A stretch of DNA of 64,000 bases from Posidonia oceanica. Lineage: Eukaryota; Streptophyta; Magnoliopsida; Alismatales; Posidoniaceae. The stretch covers positions 85,072,001 to 85,136,000 of the forward strand of contig JAZBRS010000020.1 in the NCBI GenBank assembly GCA_037176725.1, read 5' to 3'. Below, in pieces: positions 10,423 through 21,529 of the stretch; within the stretch, counting starts at the first letter, position 1; the number at the start of each line of letters is the position of its first letter. Both the position numbers and the translations under genes were made by a program. The notes under the pieces were generated by a model that was not told where the DNA came from, ran no database searches, and saw nothing but the letters and a program-made list of their open reading frames with translations.

Positions 10423-11421
10423 CTAGATCTGGATATACCCTTGGGCTGCTTGATCATTAGCGAGCTGCTGGAATCCTTGGATACTTGGGGCTTCATCGTC
10501 CCCATCATCGATCCAGCCGCCTGTGCCATTTGGTGCTGGATCTCCCGTGTGGAATCCCGCCAGATAAGGTCCCCAGATCATTTTCAGGGTCGTTTCATGG
10601 TCTGCCTGGATGGTGATCATCTCGCCTTGGAACTTGAACTTTAATAGCTGGTGCATCGGGGACGCAATTGCACATATTTCCACCAGCCAAGTTCTCCCCA
10701 AGATCAATGGTTTTGCTAGTTCGCATTCTACCACCATGACCTTGGTAATGCTGGTGAGGGGGTTGATGGTAATTGCCAGTTGGACTGTCCCTATCACCTC
10801 CGTCTGGCTATTATCAAAGCCCCTGCAGAAGATCCTCTCCCTGGTGATATCTTCTTCTTCGACGTCCAGGTAGTCGAGTGTGCTCAGAGAGCACGCACTG
10901 CAACTAGCCCCTGTGTCCACAAGTATGCCAGGGAGGAGGTAGCCGTTGACCTCTATGGTGATCACCAAAGGCCAGAGCTGTTTCTCCGGAGTGGGTAGTT
11001 TTGAGTCCTTGAAGACTATATTTTTCCGCTCATATTCCTTGATAATTTTCCAGGCTAGCTTGAAGGGATCTGTCTTGCCATTCTGCTCTTGGGATTGACC
11101 TTCCCCTGGGAGGAAATTGAAGCACCTAAGGAGCTCGAGGTCATCTTCCTCGCTTTCTTCGTCTTGTGCTACCTCTATTGGGAATTCCCATTCTATGGAT
11201 CCCTGTTCAGAGCACACCTCGACGTCATTGCTTTCCACAATGGAGGAAGCCAGCTCTGGTTCTGATTCAATTAGGCACATGGTGACGGTCTTGGCCCCAG
11301 GTGGACTACCTTCTGTCTCCAGGTGCGCCACCGGGTGATTAGGCAAAGGGTTCTGGTGTATCTGCAACTTGTGTTGCCCTGTCCTGGCATTTTTTAGTCT
11401 ATCTTTGAGGGCCGACCACAT
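10423..11421 (-). pseudogene. T1 first retropepsin-like aspartic protease domain
   Basis: A 332-residue open frame between the gag zinc knuckle and the second protease. It has an acidic linker (residues 55-105), then KTDPFKLAWKIIKEYERKNI, the active-site motif GILVDTGASCSACSL (DTG at residues 169-171, genomic 10917-10909) and PLILGRTWL at 238-246, which matches the second conserved motif of retropepsins. The layout (acidic strand, PLVITIEVNG, DTG, about 70 residues, LILGR-W) is the same as in the second protease, so this is a duplicated or separately acquired protease domain. It ends in TAG at 10423-10425, after which the same frame continues. Confidence 0.75.
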
Positions 11422-11443
11422 TATTTCTCCCTTATTATTTAGA

Positions 11444-13264
11444 TCATATATTCAATCTTTTAACATAACATTCTTCAAGTGTGTGCCCGTTTTTCTGGTG
11501 GTATGCACAGTACTTGGTCATGTTTGTGTTGGGAGCATTTGGCTTTGGCACTGGGAGTTGTAAGTCCCCACTTTCGATCAGCATCCTGAAGATGTCTGGG
11601 ATCGTCTCTGGAAGTGGTGGGTAGCTTTGTCTCCTTGGTCCTCTAGGTGCCTGTGGAGGAGGAACATTGTGGTAGTCCCTCTGCCCTTGCGGTGGTGCTT
11701 TGTATTGACCGTTGTTCTGCCCCTGTTGGGCATTTACCAGGGGATTAGAGTGCTGGGGTTGGAACTGTTGGAATGGCTGCCTCTGTTGTTCCACTTGATA
11801 TTGAGGCTGCTGGAAGGGTTGCCCTTTCCATCCCCTTTGATGCTATGTGGTTAGTTGTGCCATGTTGCCAATGACACCTTCTATTGTATGTCCCGCAGTC
11901 TTCTTCTAGCTTTTTGCTTCGAGCTCCAGGAATGGCAGCTCTTCTCTATTCCACATCACCTTGGCGGCCCGCTCATATAACTGTGGATAGGTGTGGAAGT
12001 CACCTACCAACAGTCCAGCTCTAAGTGCTCCCATGGTATTTCTTGCGATTATTTCCATGGCTTGGCCTTCAGGTATGTAGCACTCTGATCTAGCGGCCAT
12101 GTCCCTCCACCGGCTAGCGAAGGTGACGAAGTCCTCATTCGACCTCATCCTCTCAGCTGTGAGGTCGCCTGCAGTGGGTTTGTGTGGCACTCGGTGACTG
12201 TATTGATTTAGAAATTTCTCCTCAATTATCCTAAAATCCTGGAGATCATAGGAAGTCAGGGTGTCAAACCACTTTAAGGCTTCTCCCTCAAGTGTCTTGA
12301 AGAAGAGGTATGCAGTGAGCCCAGCGTCATAACGGTATGGCAGAGTATCCATAGTGAAGGCAGCTAAGTGGTTCCTGCAATCCTCTGTACCGTTATATCT
12401 CCTCATTTTTGGCATTTTAAACCCTGGGGGAAGGGCAAAGTGAGGGAACTTGGAGATGTCGTAGCCGATGGGCGTCTTTGAAGTGACTCCGGCCTCCGTT
12501 AGTGCTTCGGCAATCATCCTCTTAAGATCAGTCCCTAGTGCAGCGTAATGCCCCTGGCTCGAGTGCTGGTGTGTCTGTGGGAATGGTGGTAGTGATGGGT
12601 TATGTTGTGGATGGCAGAATGATGATTGAGGTCGTGTAGGGTAGTAAGGTGTGTTACTGGGAGGTTGTTGTGGATGGAAGAATGATGGTGGAGGTGGAGT
12701 GGGATGGTATGGCGTGTTAGCAGGAGGTTGTGGCAGGTATGGGGTTGCGTATGGCGGAGTTGGGTGGATATAAGGGTAGGTGGGCGTCGTGTGGTATGGT
12801 GGATAGGAGCCTTGGTTAGGGAAGGCAGGGTTAGGTGTGGCGTGTGTGTAGATTGGCATATGGAATAAGTGGTTGTGGTGTTCTTGGAGGGTGGAGGTTT
12901 GTGGGCTTGTGTGCGTGAAATGTTGTTGTTGAGCCAGGGATTGCCAGACCTCGTAGGTCTCCTTCTTAGTCGGGTAGGAAGTAGTCACAACGGGAGGCAC
13001 AACGTTAGAAGTTGCCTCGGGACGTGTGAACTTAGGCGGGATGTTCATTGCTCGGGACTGATCCGCCTCCCCTCCTTCTTCATTTGCATCAGTGTGGTAA
13101 TCGAAGGGGATGGAGGCGTGTGGGAATTTTCGCCGGCCGGCGGCTCGTGAGAAGCTGGGGGTTCTTGGCCCTTTCGTCTGTGAGGTTGAGCCTCTGAAGA
13201 AAGACCCATCCGAGCCTAGGCCTTGCTGTGCCATGGAGGTAGAGGTAGTGTTCATGTGCTCCAT
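11444..13264 (-). pseudogene. T1 gag
   Basis: The capsid-like structural protein. The open part starts at 13264 and runs 452 residues to a TAG at 11906-11908. The N-terminal half is low-complexity, Pro/His/Tyr-rich (PPYHTTPTYPY type). The retrotransposon gag domain lies at about residues 285-440, with AYLFFKTLEGEALKWF and LNQYSHR. The same frame resumes (11794-11444) with a Gln/Pro-rich stretch and the nucleic-acid-binding zinc knuckle CAYHQKNGHTLEEC (11509-11468), a CxxH-x4-H-x4-C variant typical of Tat elements. At least two TAG stops, no frameshift, within this span. Confidence 0.85.
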
Positions 13265-14675
13265 TGTTCTTTTCTCTCTTTTTTTTTTCCTCTTTTTCTT
13301 TTGTTTTTTTTTCCTTTTGCTTTTGTCTTTTCTTTTTCTTTTTTTGCTTTTTTGCTTTCATCTTTTCTTTTCTTTTTTGCCTTTTTGCTTTTGCCTTTCT
13401 AGACTATTACAGAAGATAAAAAAAAGAAATTACAGACTCAAGGAACACTAATTAATACAGACTCGATGGAATTTGAAAAAATTAACAGAAATTGAAATAG
13501 TCTGTGCTTATAGCCCTATGATCAGTAATGTGCCTAATCCCTGCAAGCAATGCACAGAAACATAAGGTCCCTGATAGTCGCCTGTTTTACAGGCGGTCGG
13601 ACAAGTCACTGATTTCACTGGCGGCTCAGCGAGGCGCCTTCTAAACAGGCGGCTGTGCCCTTTGTTCAGTCAGCAAACCAGGTCTGTCTTGGACAGACCA
13701 CGCAACAGTCAAGAAAGAAAATGAGAGCAGGTTTCAAATAATGCGTTGCTTTTACTTGTTTAAGTGTTTAATTAATGGATTGATTAATTAAACCTGCATG
13801 GGTCACAAGTAATTGGGATTGGTTGGCTTTAAGGTACTCCTCCTTAACCTTCGCTAGGGTCCACCAAGAGGGGCCTAGATGGGGGCCTTGTCTCTCTAAA
13901 GAGGGACCCTCCACCTAGGATTCTGTCCTTAGGCTCGGCACTTAACAAACCATAAAGAAATAAACAAACACAAAGTACTAAGGTGTAAAGTATCTACCAA
14001 GTTTCACTATTGGCTTAGGGAGAGAGAGAGAAGCCAACAACAACACTTGGGACACCTTGAGATCTTGATCTAACTATTGCAGCTAACACTGAGTATGGGA
14101 GAGCGACTTACACTGGCCCGGGTTCGCTCAGGTTAACTGTTTTAGCTAGAGGAAGACTTCCTCAAGGGACTTCCACTTTAATACTAAACAATTAGTTTCC
14201 ACCTTAAGGGTGGACACAAGCAAAGCTAAAAACTATTAAAAAACTAAAATACAATGGACATGGAGAGTTGTTTTTAATTTTTTTTTCTTTTAGTGCTACT
14301 GCAGATCTAAAACACAACACAAAATACAGGAAAAAACCAAAAGGTCTGTAGTAAAAAACAGACTGGGGAGGCACCTTTTTAAATGGCGTCTCTGTCAGTA
14401 GCCCTCTGGAAGAGCGGCTATGACAGGCGCTTCTAGGAGTGGCGGCTCACAACACAATGTTCTGAACTCAGTAAAATGGTCCTAGCTGTTGGAGCTTGGG
14501 ATTTTACTGATGTTAGAAATAGAAGGAGAGAAAAAAAAACGAGAGAAGGTTCGGGGTATCGTGAAAACCTAAGCGTACGATTACCCGAACCTAAAAAAAA
14601 ACTACTCCTAAATCTATGAGAATGATGGAAAGAAAGGGAGGAACTGACTCATGTAGCACGGGGGTTGGCTAAAGC
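13265..14675 (-). other. T1 leader between primer-binding site and gag
   Basis: About 1.4 kb without a supported gene. On the minus strand the last 130 bases before gag (13265-13400) are A/G-rich, giving a Lys/Glu-rich run that merges into gag and is probably leader, not protein. Around 13570-13680 and 14380-14450 it repeats the GGCGGCT/AGTCGCC words found in the T1 LTR. Confidence 0.6.
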
Positions 14676-14696
14676 CAAGTCCCACCGTGATCGCCA
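14676..14696 (-). promoter_or_regulatory. T1 primer-binding site
   Basis: Six bases (GAAAAG) downstream of the LTR end, the minus strand reads TGGCGATCACGGTGGGAC. The initial TGG matches the complement of a tRNA CCA end, as expected for the site that primes minus-strand DNA synthesis. I have not assigned the tRNA. Confidence 0.7.
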
Positions 14697-15346
14697 CTTT
14701 TCTGTAGATGTGGAATTTAGGAGGTGTTTAAGAAGATGTCGGCGCTTCCACGGCGTCGACAGCTTTTGTTGTGATCGCCACTCGCCTTTGGGCAGACAAG
14801 ACACCTGGGGGGAGATTATGATGATGCGGGTCCTCGAACCATTAGATCGACGGCAGGATGTCGTCTAGCGGCTTCCTCGTGCTACGTGAATTCCTTCCTT
14901 TCCTTCAAAACAAAACAACATAGATTTAAATTAGCTTATGTGTAGTAGTCAGTAACAGAAATGAATGAAACGACATAACTAAAAAAAACAAATACTGACC
15001 GGGGGTTGTTCCCCGTATGCATATGCTATGGTCCTATGCTAAGGAATGCAAAGAGATGCAATAAAAAATTAGATTGGAGGAAGATACTCCCTTTCACCCT
15101 TATGCTGTGTGCAATGAGGTTAGAAGGAAGCACGGTCGGGGCTCCAGCGTAGCTGAGGATTTCCGAGATCGGAGGTAGAAGCTCAGGTTGGTAGCCTATT
15201 GGAGAGAGGAGGTAGAGTTTCTGGATTGGAATCTAGCTCTCTGAAGGTGGCTCACAACTAACAAGGCTCTGTCTCTTTTGGAAATTCTTCTTTGGGGGGA
15301 TTTCTCTCACAAAAATTCCAACCCTCAAACCACCAGCCTAGGGGGT

Positions 15347-15355
15347 CTATTTATA
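15347..15355 (-). promoter_or_regulatory. TATA box of the T1 LTR
   Basis: The minus strand reads GAGTCTATAAATAGACCCCC. A canonical TATAAATAG lies about 890 bases into the LTR, directly downstream of the palindromic-word array at 15400-15880, which places the U3/R boundary near here. Confidence 0.65.
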
Positions 15356-15399
15356 GACTCTAGGGGTGTGGGGACGGTTGGAGTTCAGAAAATTCTAGA

Positions 15400-15885
15400 A
15401 AAATGGCAGTTAGGGTGAGTCGCTGGTTGGGGTGGCGCCTGAACCTAGCAACCGCTCAGTCAAAGTGTGGGACGACGCGGGAACAAGGCCACGACTATTA
15501 GTCGCCGTGTGAGCTGGCGCCTAATGGTCGAGGGGGGAGTGGGAAATAACTGTGAAAAAGCGGTTTGAAAGGAGCCACGATTGCTAGTCGCCGCATGGAG
15601 TGACGCCTGATAGTCAAGGATCGTGGGACGACCGAGGCAGTTCCACAACCGCTCAGCCGCCTGATGAGCTGGCACTTGAGGGTTGAGGGGATAGTGGGGA
15701 GCAACCACTGCCCATGATCGCCCAGTCGCCTTTCCAGGTGACGTCTACATGGGTTGCCTCCTTAAATGGCTTCTGACTGAGCCACCTCCTCAGATGGCTT
15801 CTAGAGAAGTCGGCTGGGAAATGGGCAACGGTTATAGTCGCCGCTTTAGGCGGCAACTATATGAGTCGCCTCCCTAACCGGCTAC
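15400..15885 (-). repeat. AGTCGCC / GGCGACT word array in T1 U3
   Basis: Repeated inverted words of the form AGTCGCC...GGCG with short spacers, for example at about 15498-15522, 15580-15608, 15720-15745 and 15834-15872 (the last reads TAGTCGCCGCTTTAGGCGGC). Similar words recur in the leader (13577-13645). They could form hairpins or bind a dimeric factor. Confidence 0.6.
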
Positions 15886-16242
15886 TATCAAGCCTAGGTC
15901 ATTTCTAGCTCTTTTCCCAGGTTTTTGCCAAAGGAAACAAGATAGAAGGCTGGGAAACTACAGATAGTCTATGAAATCAAGGAAGCATCTCTGTTAACTG
16001 AAATCTAATTTTAAATCTGAGTAGAAGTGAAGGATACCCAGGGTACTCGGACTTGTTACGAGCCCGAGCGAGTTAGCTCTGCCACAGCCAACAACCTGAG
16101 TCTGGGTAGGATGACGTGATGCTTTAAAGAAGTTAAGGAATATCTGGAAGATGTGTTATCAAACTTAGGCACGAGATTTGGGGCACCTCAAGGTTTCTAC
16201 CCTCAAAAGAACTCTCAGAAATGCGAAAATAGGATATCTACA

Positions 16243-16839
16243 GCCATCTTCTTGAGGATCTTTATCAAGTTCTTGTTGGCCGACTCAACTGCGCCATTCA
16301 TCTATGGCCGATAAGGGGAGGACTTGTGGTGTTTGATCTTGAAACTGTGCAGGCATTCCTCCATTCTCTTGGCTGTGAAGTTCGTGCCATTGTTAGAGAT
16401 GAGCGCATACGGGACTCCGTAACGAGCGATGATATTGTTCCTGATGAACTTCTCCATTACCACGGCCGTTACTGTATTGTACGAGGCCACCTCTACCCAT
16501 TTGGTAAAGTAGTCGATCTCCACAAGGATGAAGCGATGACCGTTGGAGGCTACAGGATGGATCACGCCGATGACATCAATCCCCCAAGTGGAGAAGGACC
16601 AAGGTGACGCCATGCTGTGAAGCTACTGCGGTGGCGTGGATGAAATTCCCATGTATCTGACAGTTGTGGCATCTACGCACGAACCGGCAACAATCCACCT
16701 CCATAGTGGACCAAAAGTAGCCTTGCAGCATAATTTTCTTGGCCAGTAACACGCCGTTCATGTGTGGGCGGCATGTCCCTATGTGGTCCTGAAGCATCAA
16801 CGTGTCAGCCTCTTTTTTGTCTGCACAACGCAAAAGCAT
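16243..16839 (-). pseudogene. T2 integrase, truncated
   Basis: The N-terminal zinc module is seen in one frame (DHIGTCRPH and RRCHNCQIHG), then a frameshift near 16613, then the catalytic core (16613-16302) with WGIDVIG for the first Asp. The second catalytic Asp is replaced by Asn (ISNNGTNF), a G-to-A type change. After a TAG at 16302-16304 the frame reads MNGAVESANK, which carries the catalytic Glu, and it stops at the T1 boundary. The C-terminal domain is absent from the window and should lie on the far side of T1. Confidence 0.85.
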
Positions 16840-18221
16840 CTAATTGTAGGACCTTCTGTAGAGATGTCTTGCTCCCAAGACATACTTGGACGCCAGGCAT
16901 GTCATAGTCTTTCTGTCTACTACTGATGTGCCAGTTGGGAGGTTGCTAGACTCCAGGAAGACCTTGATGTCATGGTACCAAGGTGGTTCTTCTGTGATAA
17001 CTGCTTCCTCGATACTCATGCAATGCGCAGGCTGCTCGACGCAGGTGACTGATACGTCCACTGCATCGTCTTCGAGTATGGAGAGCCAGGATGCTAAGGT
17101 TGCCAAAGCGTTTGGATAGGCGTTCTTGGCTCTATTCATGAAGGTGAAGCGAGTCTCCTCGAAATGCTCGATCAGTTCCAGTAGGTACTCATGGTATGGC
17201 ACCAGCTTGGGGTCCTTGGTCCTCTAGTCGCCATTGACTTGGGAGACGACTAGCATTGCATCACCATGCACATGCAGCTTCCGCACACCATGCTCGAGTG
17301 CGACTCGCAGTCCTAGGATGCAGGCTTCGTATTCTGCCTCGTTGTTGGTGCAGTTGAAGGTCATTTTCCTAGCAAACGGGATTAGTTCTCCCTATGGTGT
17401 TGCTAGGACTGCTCCGATGCCTCTGCCTCTTTTGTTGACGGTGCTGTCAAAAAACATGTGCCATTGAAATTCGTCCTCGGGGTCCTTCTATTCGACATCT
17501 TCCAAGGCGAACAAGATGTCCTCATCGAGAAACTGCGTCTGCAAGGGCTGATATTTAGGCAATGGTAAGTCGGCCAGGTGATCTGCTACAGCCTGTCCCT
17601 TCATCGATTTCTAGGTGACGAAGGTGATGTCGTACTGAGATAAGAGCACTTGCCACTTGACACATCGGCCTACTAGCGCGGGCTTCTGAAATAAATATTT
17701 CATTGGATCATGTCGGCACAGGAGTAGAACGGGGTAGGCCATCATATAGTGCCTCAGCTTTTGCATGGCCCAGACTAGGGAAAGGCAGGTTTTCTCGATT
17801 ATTGTATACTTGGCTTCACAGTCATTGAACTTCCTGCTCAGGTAGTAAATGGCGTGCTCTTTGCGACCTGATTCATCATGCTGGCCCAGGATTGCGCCTA
17901 CAGAGTGCTACATCATTGAAAGGTACAATAGCAGTGGCTTTCCTAGTGTGGGAGGAACCAAGACAGGGGGCTTAGTTAGGAGCTGCTTGATCTTTTCAAA
18001 CGTGGCTTGGCATTCGTCGCTCCACTTGATTTGTGCATTTTTTCTCAAGAGTTTGAAGATTAGCTCACAGATGGGTGTGAGCTGTGCAATGAATCGACTG
18101 ATATACTGTAGTCGCCCTAGTAGGCCTCAGACCTCCTTTTCAGTAGCAGGGGATGGCATTTCAATGATGGCTTAGGCTTTGCTGAGATCTACCTCAATCC
18201 CCCTCTGGCTGACAATATAGC
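16840..18221 (-). pseudogene. T2 RNase H pair
   Basis: Contains the RT tether (GLLGRLQYISRF, near 18115), the first RNase H (AIYYLSRKFNDCEAKY and KTCLSLVWAMQKLRHY, near 17840-17750) and the second, Tat-type RNase H (FQWHMFFDSTVNKRG near 17460, NNEAEYEACILGLR near 17325, HVHGDAMLV near 17265, KNAYPNALATLAS near 17110). Stops at 17611-17613, 17392-17394 and 17224-17226 are TAG where Gln (or Trp) is expected. The terminal frame (17202-16840) is open for 120 residues. Confidence 0.8.
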
Positions 18222-19084
18222 CTAAGAGTTTTCCAGATGATACGCCAAAGATGCATTTTTGGGATTGAGCCTGAGCTTATAGCGCCTAAGGCAGTCGAAC
18301 AACTTCTTCAGACAAGTAAGATGATCTTCGGGCTCCCGGGATTTGGCAATCATGTCATCCACGTAGACCTCCACTTCTTGGTGCATGAGGTCATGGAACA
18401 GAGTCGTCATTGCCCTCTGGTAAGTTGCCCCAGGATTTTTTAGCCCAAATGGCATTACTCTGTAGCAGAAGACTCCTCAGGGGGTGATGAAGGATGTCTT
18501 CTCCATGTCTTCTTCTACCATTTTAATTTGATTATAGCCTGAAAAGCCATCCATGAAAGATAGCATCTTGTAGCCCGCTGTATTGTCTAACAGAACATCT
18601 ATGTGTGGTAGAGGAAAGTCATCCTTGGGACTAGCTTTGTTCAGATCTCTGTAGTCGATGCACATGCGGACCTTTCCGTTCATTTTAGGTACGGGCACGA
18701 CGTTGGCGAGCCATTCCGAGTACAGAACGACCTTGAGGAAGCTGACATTGTGCTGGTTCATAATTTCCTCCTTGATCATCAACAGCCACTGTGACCGCCA
18801 CCTCCTGAGCTTTTGTTTAACTGGCTTCACATTTGGGTCTAGTGGTAGTGTGTGTACCACTATCTCGACATCTAAGCCGACCATATCATCATAGCTCCAA
18901 GCGAAGACGTCTGCATATTCCATGAGGAATGCAATGAACTCTTCCCGGGCATGGGGGGACAATTTGGCGCTAATACGGACCTGCTTAATTTCCTTGGCCG
19001 TGCCGATGTTGATGATCTCTGCTTCCTCTTTGACGTGTATGTTTGGTCCTTCTGGATCGTCGCTGAAGGGTTGGAACTCAGCAA
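18222..19084 (-). pseudogene. T2 reverse transcriptase
   Basis: The main frame (18962-18477) shows the linker with EYADVFAWSYDDM, then CIDYRDLNKASPKDDFPLPH and LSFMDGFSGYNQI. It is cut by TGA at 18477-18479, at a position where the family has Trp, and continues in the same frame (18455-18222) with VMPFGLKNPGATYQRAM and the catalytic YVDD at 18365-18354. The frame is lost shortly after, at NPKNASLAYH. Another one-base frame change lies near 19080, just upstream. Confidence 0.85.
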
Positions 19085-20710
19085 AGGTTCGTCATTCTCT
19101 TCTATGCCTGCATCCTCCTCCTCATAAGCTATGAGTTCTGAGAGGATTTGCTTTTCAAAGGTCAGGTTTGTGACATCAGATGAGCAAATCTGTTCAGCAT
19201 CCTAGCCTTGATGGCGCTTCAAGATGGTCACGCTAACTCGCGTGTTTCTGTATGCCCACTGCATGGGCTCAGCTCTGGTGGCTTCTGGCTCTGCTGGTTG
19301 TTCAGATCTTTCTTCGTCTCCTGTCTCTACTGCTGCTGCTGCTGCTGCTGGTGTTACTGTCATTACATTCTCCTCTGCATTTCCTGATGTACTGGCAGGG
19401 GGCATCTTGATCTGGCAACTGTCTCTCGACAGGTTGGTGGGACTGCTTCTGCCTGCTGTGCTGCCTAAATGAGGCAAGCACTGTATAAACCACCTAGACC
19501 CACCTCCTGGCTACGAGGTGATTAACTCAGATGGTCTAGTGGGTGATGGAATTGCTGTTTCCTCCAGGACCCTAATGGATGGGTGGTCTTGTTGCCTGGG
19601 GGGATGTGTGGGTATCTGATCTGTAACCACCGCCTTCTCTTTCCTCGCGGCATTCAATTCGGCGGCGTCTTCTGCAAATACTACCAGCTGCTCCTGGAAT
19701 AATAACTCTAAGTCTTCGAGCATGTCCTCCTCTTGCACCTCCATGACAGCTCCCTCTTCTTCGTCGGGAGCGAGGTCGACAAGGTAGGCATTGTGCAGCT
19801 CATATGCCTGCTGCTCGCGATTTCCTCCTCATGGAGCGGCTGCTTTGGTCGCTAACTGGATTAGAGGATGAGGCGCCTGCCACGACGAGTGTGCCATCTG
19901 TGTTGGTAGGTTGGGACGATAATCTAGCCCGTTGCTTGGGAGGGCCGATAGCTGGACGGCCGCACTGGGAGATAGGACTCCTCTGGTAGGTAGTGACACT
20001 GTGGGTGTAGCCATGGACACCATGTGGTCCCACCACAAGACTTGCTTCTTTGAAATAGGTGGTTGTGTGGCTGTAGGATCCAGCTGCGTCATTAACAATG
20101 CCACTGGCAAAGCGGGAAGACCTGTTGAATTGGAAAAGCTCTTCTCCGGGGCAAAGGGCCGCGGTGTTGAGGCGATTGCTGCTATGGTCGGGCTGGATGG
20201 TGGCTTCTGGAGATGTGCTCCTGACTGCGGAGCCACTGCTACAAGTGGTGGGCAGACTAATGATGCTGTGCAAGGACGAGAGGCTGTCAACCCTGAAGCT
20301 GCGTCTGCCGAAATTGTTATAACTGTAGGAGGCATGGAGAAGCGAACTAACCGAGGTGCTAGGGGATCTGGCTGGGCATCCTTACTGGTTTACACGGTAT
20401 CTGTCTCTGACTACTCTTCATCTGAATACCACTCTTCGACACTGACCCACTCCTCTGACGGCAGTGGGGGACTTGAGTGCAGTGCTGCCTATGCTGCAGC
20501 TTCATTGAGGTTGGGATCGAGGATACCTGCACTGACAAAGTTAGATAGACCCAAAGGGATGATCATCCTCCAACCCTTTCCATGCCGGTATGCATCCTTA
20601 CGTGGTTGCCAGTAGTAACCGAGGCCTTCGTGGTCTCTCCTTTCATTTGCTGTGATTGGCTCAGCAATCCCCTAGCCGTGCAGCCCGAGCGGCGTCCCGT
20701 GCTTGTAGCC
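19085..20710 (-). pseudogene. T2 linker between protease and RT
   Basis: Low-complexity, Pro/Ser/Ala-rich and acidic polyprotein linker in a single minus-strand frame, broken by stops (segments 20335-19829, 19744-19511, 19477-19202). The upstream part shows a Gly-rich block (GLGYYWQPRKDAYRHGKGW, near 20620-20565) in a G-patch-like position. An alanine run near 19330-19350 comes from a (GCT)n microsatellite. No enzymatic domain is seen. Confidence 0.6.
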
Positions 20711-21529
20711 CTACCTGTGACAAAGGTTCTCGACCATCCGAGAAGGGTTTCCCTGAGCGGTCGGAAGATTAACGTGCTTGAGGTCAGAAAGGAAGTCAAC
20801 CGGTTCAAACCGATTAACACGATACATAACATCGGTGGGTTTAGGATCAAAGGAGACAGTCTGTGGGGAAACTGAGGAGACCGCCTCGCCCCCCGCTCTG
20901 TCAAAGTTTTCAGCCATGACAGCGATAATTTCGTCATCGTGGCGGAACTTTATCATTCGGTGGAGAGTTGAGGGGATCACTTAATGTTGGTGTAGCCAAG
21001 GGCGTCCCAACAGAAGATTGAAAGACGGCTCCAAATCGACGACGAAAAAGTCGACATCGAATACCACTGGGCCGATGGCAAGGGGGATAACCAAAGCTCC
21101 CAGAGCGTCATGGTGCGTGTTGTCAAACGACGTCTTTCCTTTGGTGACTGGTGTGATATCCTCGGCTTTGAATCCGAGTTTGCTTGCGGTGCACAAGGGG
21201 CAGACATTAAGGCCTACACCATTATCAACCAAGGTCAGAGGGATGCGGAGATCTTTGTATTGCACCGTGACGAAGAGGGGCTTGTTGTGGCATGCCCCTG
21301 CCGGGGGGAGCTCGTCACTCGAGAAAGAGATGACGTGGGGTTCCACAATCATGCCCACCATGCTTTCAAGGGTTGCAGGTTTGATGGTCTGGGATACATG
21401 GGCTGCCTGGAACACATGGAGGAAGGCCTCTCGGTGCTCCGCAGAAGAGTGGATTAGGTCCCAGATGGAAATGTCGACTTTCACCCTCTTAAGCTGGGCG
21501 GTAATGTCGGCACTGGGCTGGCCTTTCTA
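20711..21529 (-). pseudogene. T2 aspartic protease
   Basis: Canonical Tat layout in one frame: KVDISIWDLIHSSAEHREAF, then VISFSSDELPPAGACHNKPL, the active-site motif LVDNGVGLNVCPL (a DNG form, common in this lineage), and NLLLGRPWLHQH. A TAA at 20981-20983 stands where Gln is expected. Beyond it the frame continues to 20711 with IPSTLHRMIKFRHDDEII. Only one protease domain is present here, in contrast to T1. Confidence 0.8.

Larger units (their letters stand above)
3797..16242 (-). mobile_element. T1: Tat-lineage Ty3/gypsy retrotransposon, 3' end lost to T0
   Basis: Minus-strand order is 5' LTR (16242-14703), primer-binding site, purine-rich leader, gag, two aspartic-protease domains, reverse transcriptase, RNase H, second RNase H, integrase, and an AT-rich 3' untranslated region ending at the T0 boundary (3796). 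A second RNase H between the first one and integrase, with no chromodomain after integrase, is the hallmark of the Tat lineage. The 3' LTR expected to begin TGTAGATATCC is not in the window. The polyprotein has premature stops and frame changes, so the copy is not autonomous. The 5' LTR abuts a broken integrase of T2, so T1 inserted into T2; the adjacent five bases (16243-16247) are the expected target duplication, whose partner is off-window. Confidence 0.85.
14703..16242 (-). mobile_element. T1 5' LTR (1,540 bp)
   Basis: Bounded by TGTAGATATCC at 16242 and CCACATCTACA at 14703, giving a perfect 7-base terminal inverted repeat (TGTAGAT/ATCTACA). It is followed by a short spacer and the primer-binding site, which fixes it as a 5' LTR. 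It contains a TATA box, an array of AGTCGCC/GGCGACT-type words upstream of it, and an extra copy of TGGCGATCAC at 14780-14771. Its start and end resemble the T4 LTR (35127-36694), so the two are the same or sister families. Confidence 0.85.

Noticed and set aside
13089..13400. Lys/Glu-rich frame just before T1 gag
   Set aside because: It is a translated purine-rich leader; no family signature.
20981..20992. DNG in place of DTG in the T2 protease as inactivating
   Set aside because: LVDNG is, from family knowledge, a normal form in Tat-lineage proteases, so it is not counted as damage.
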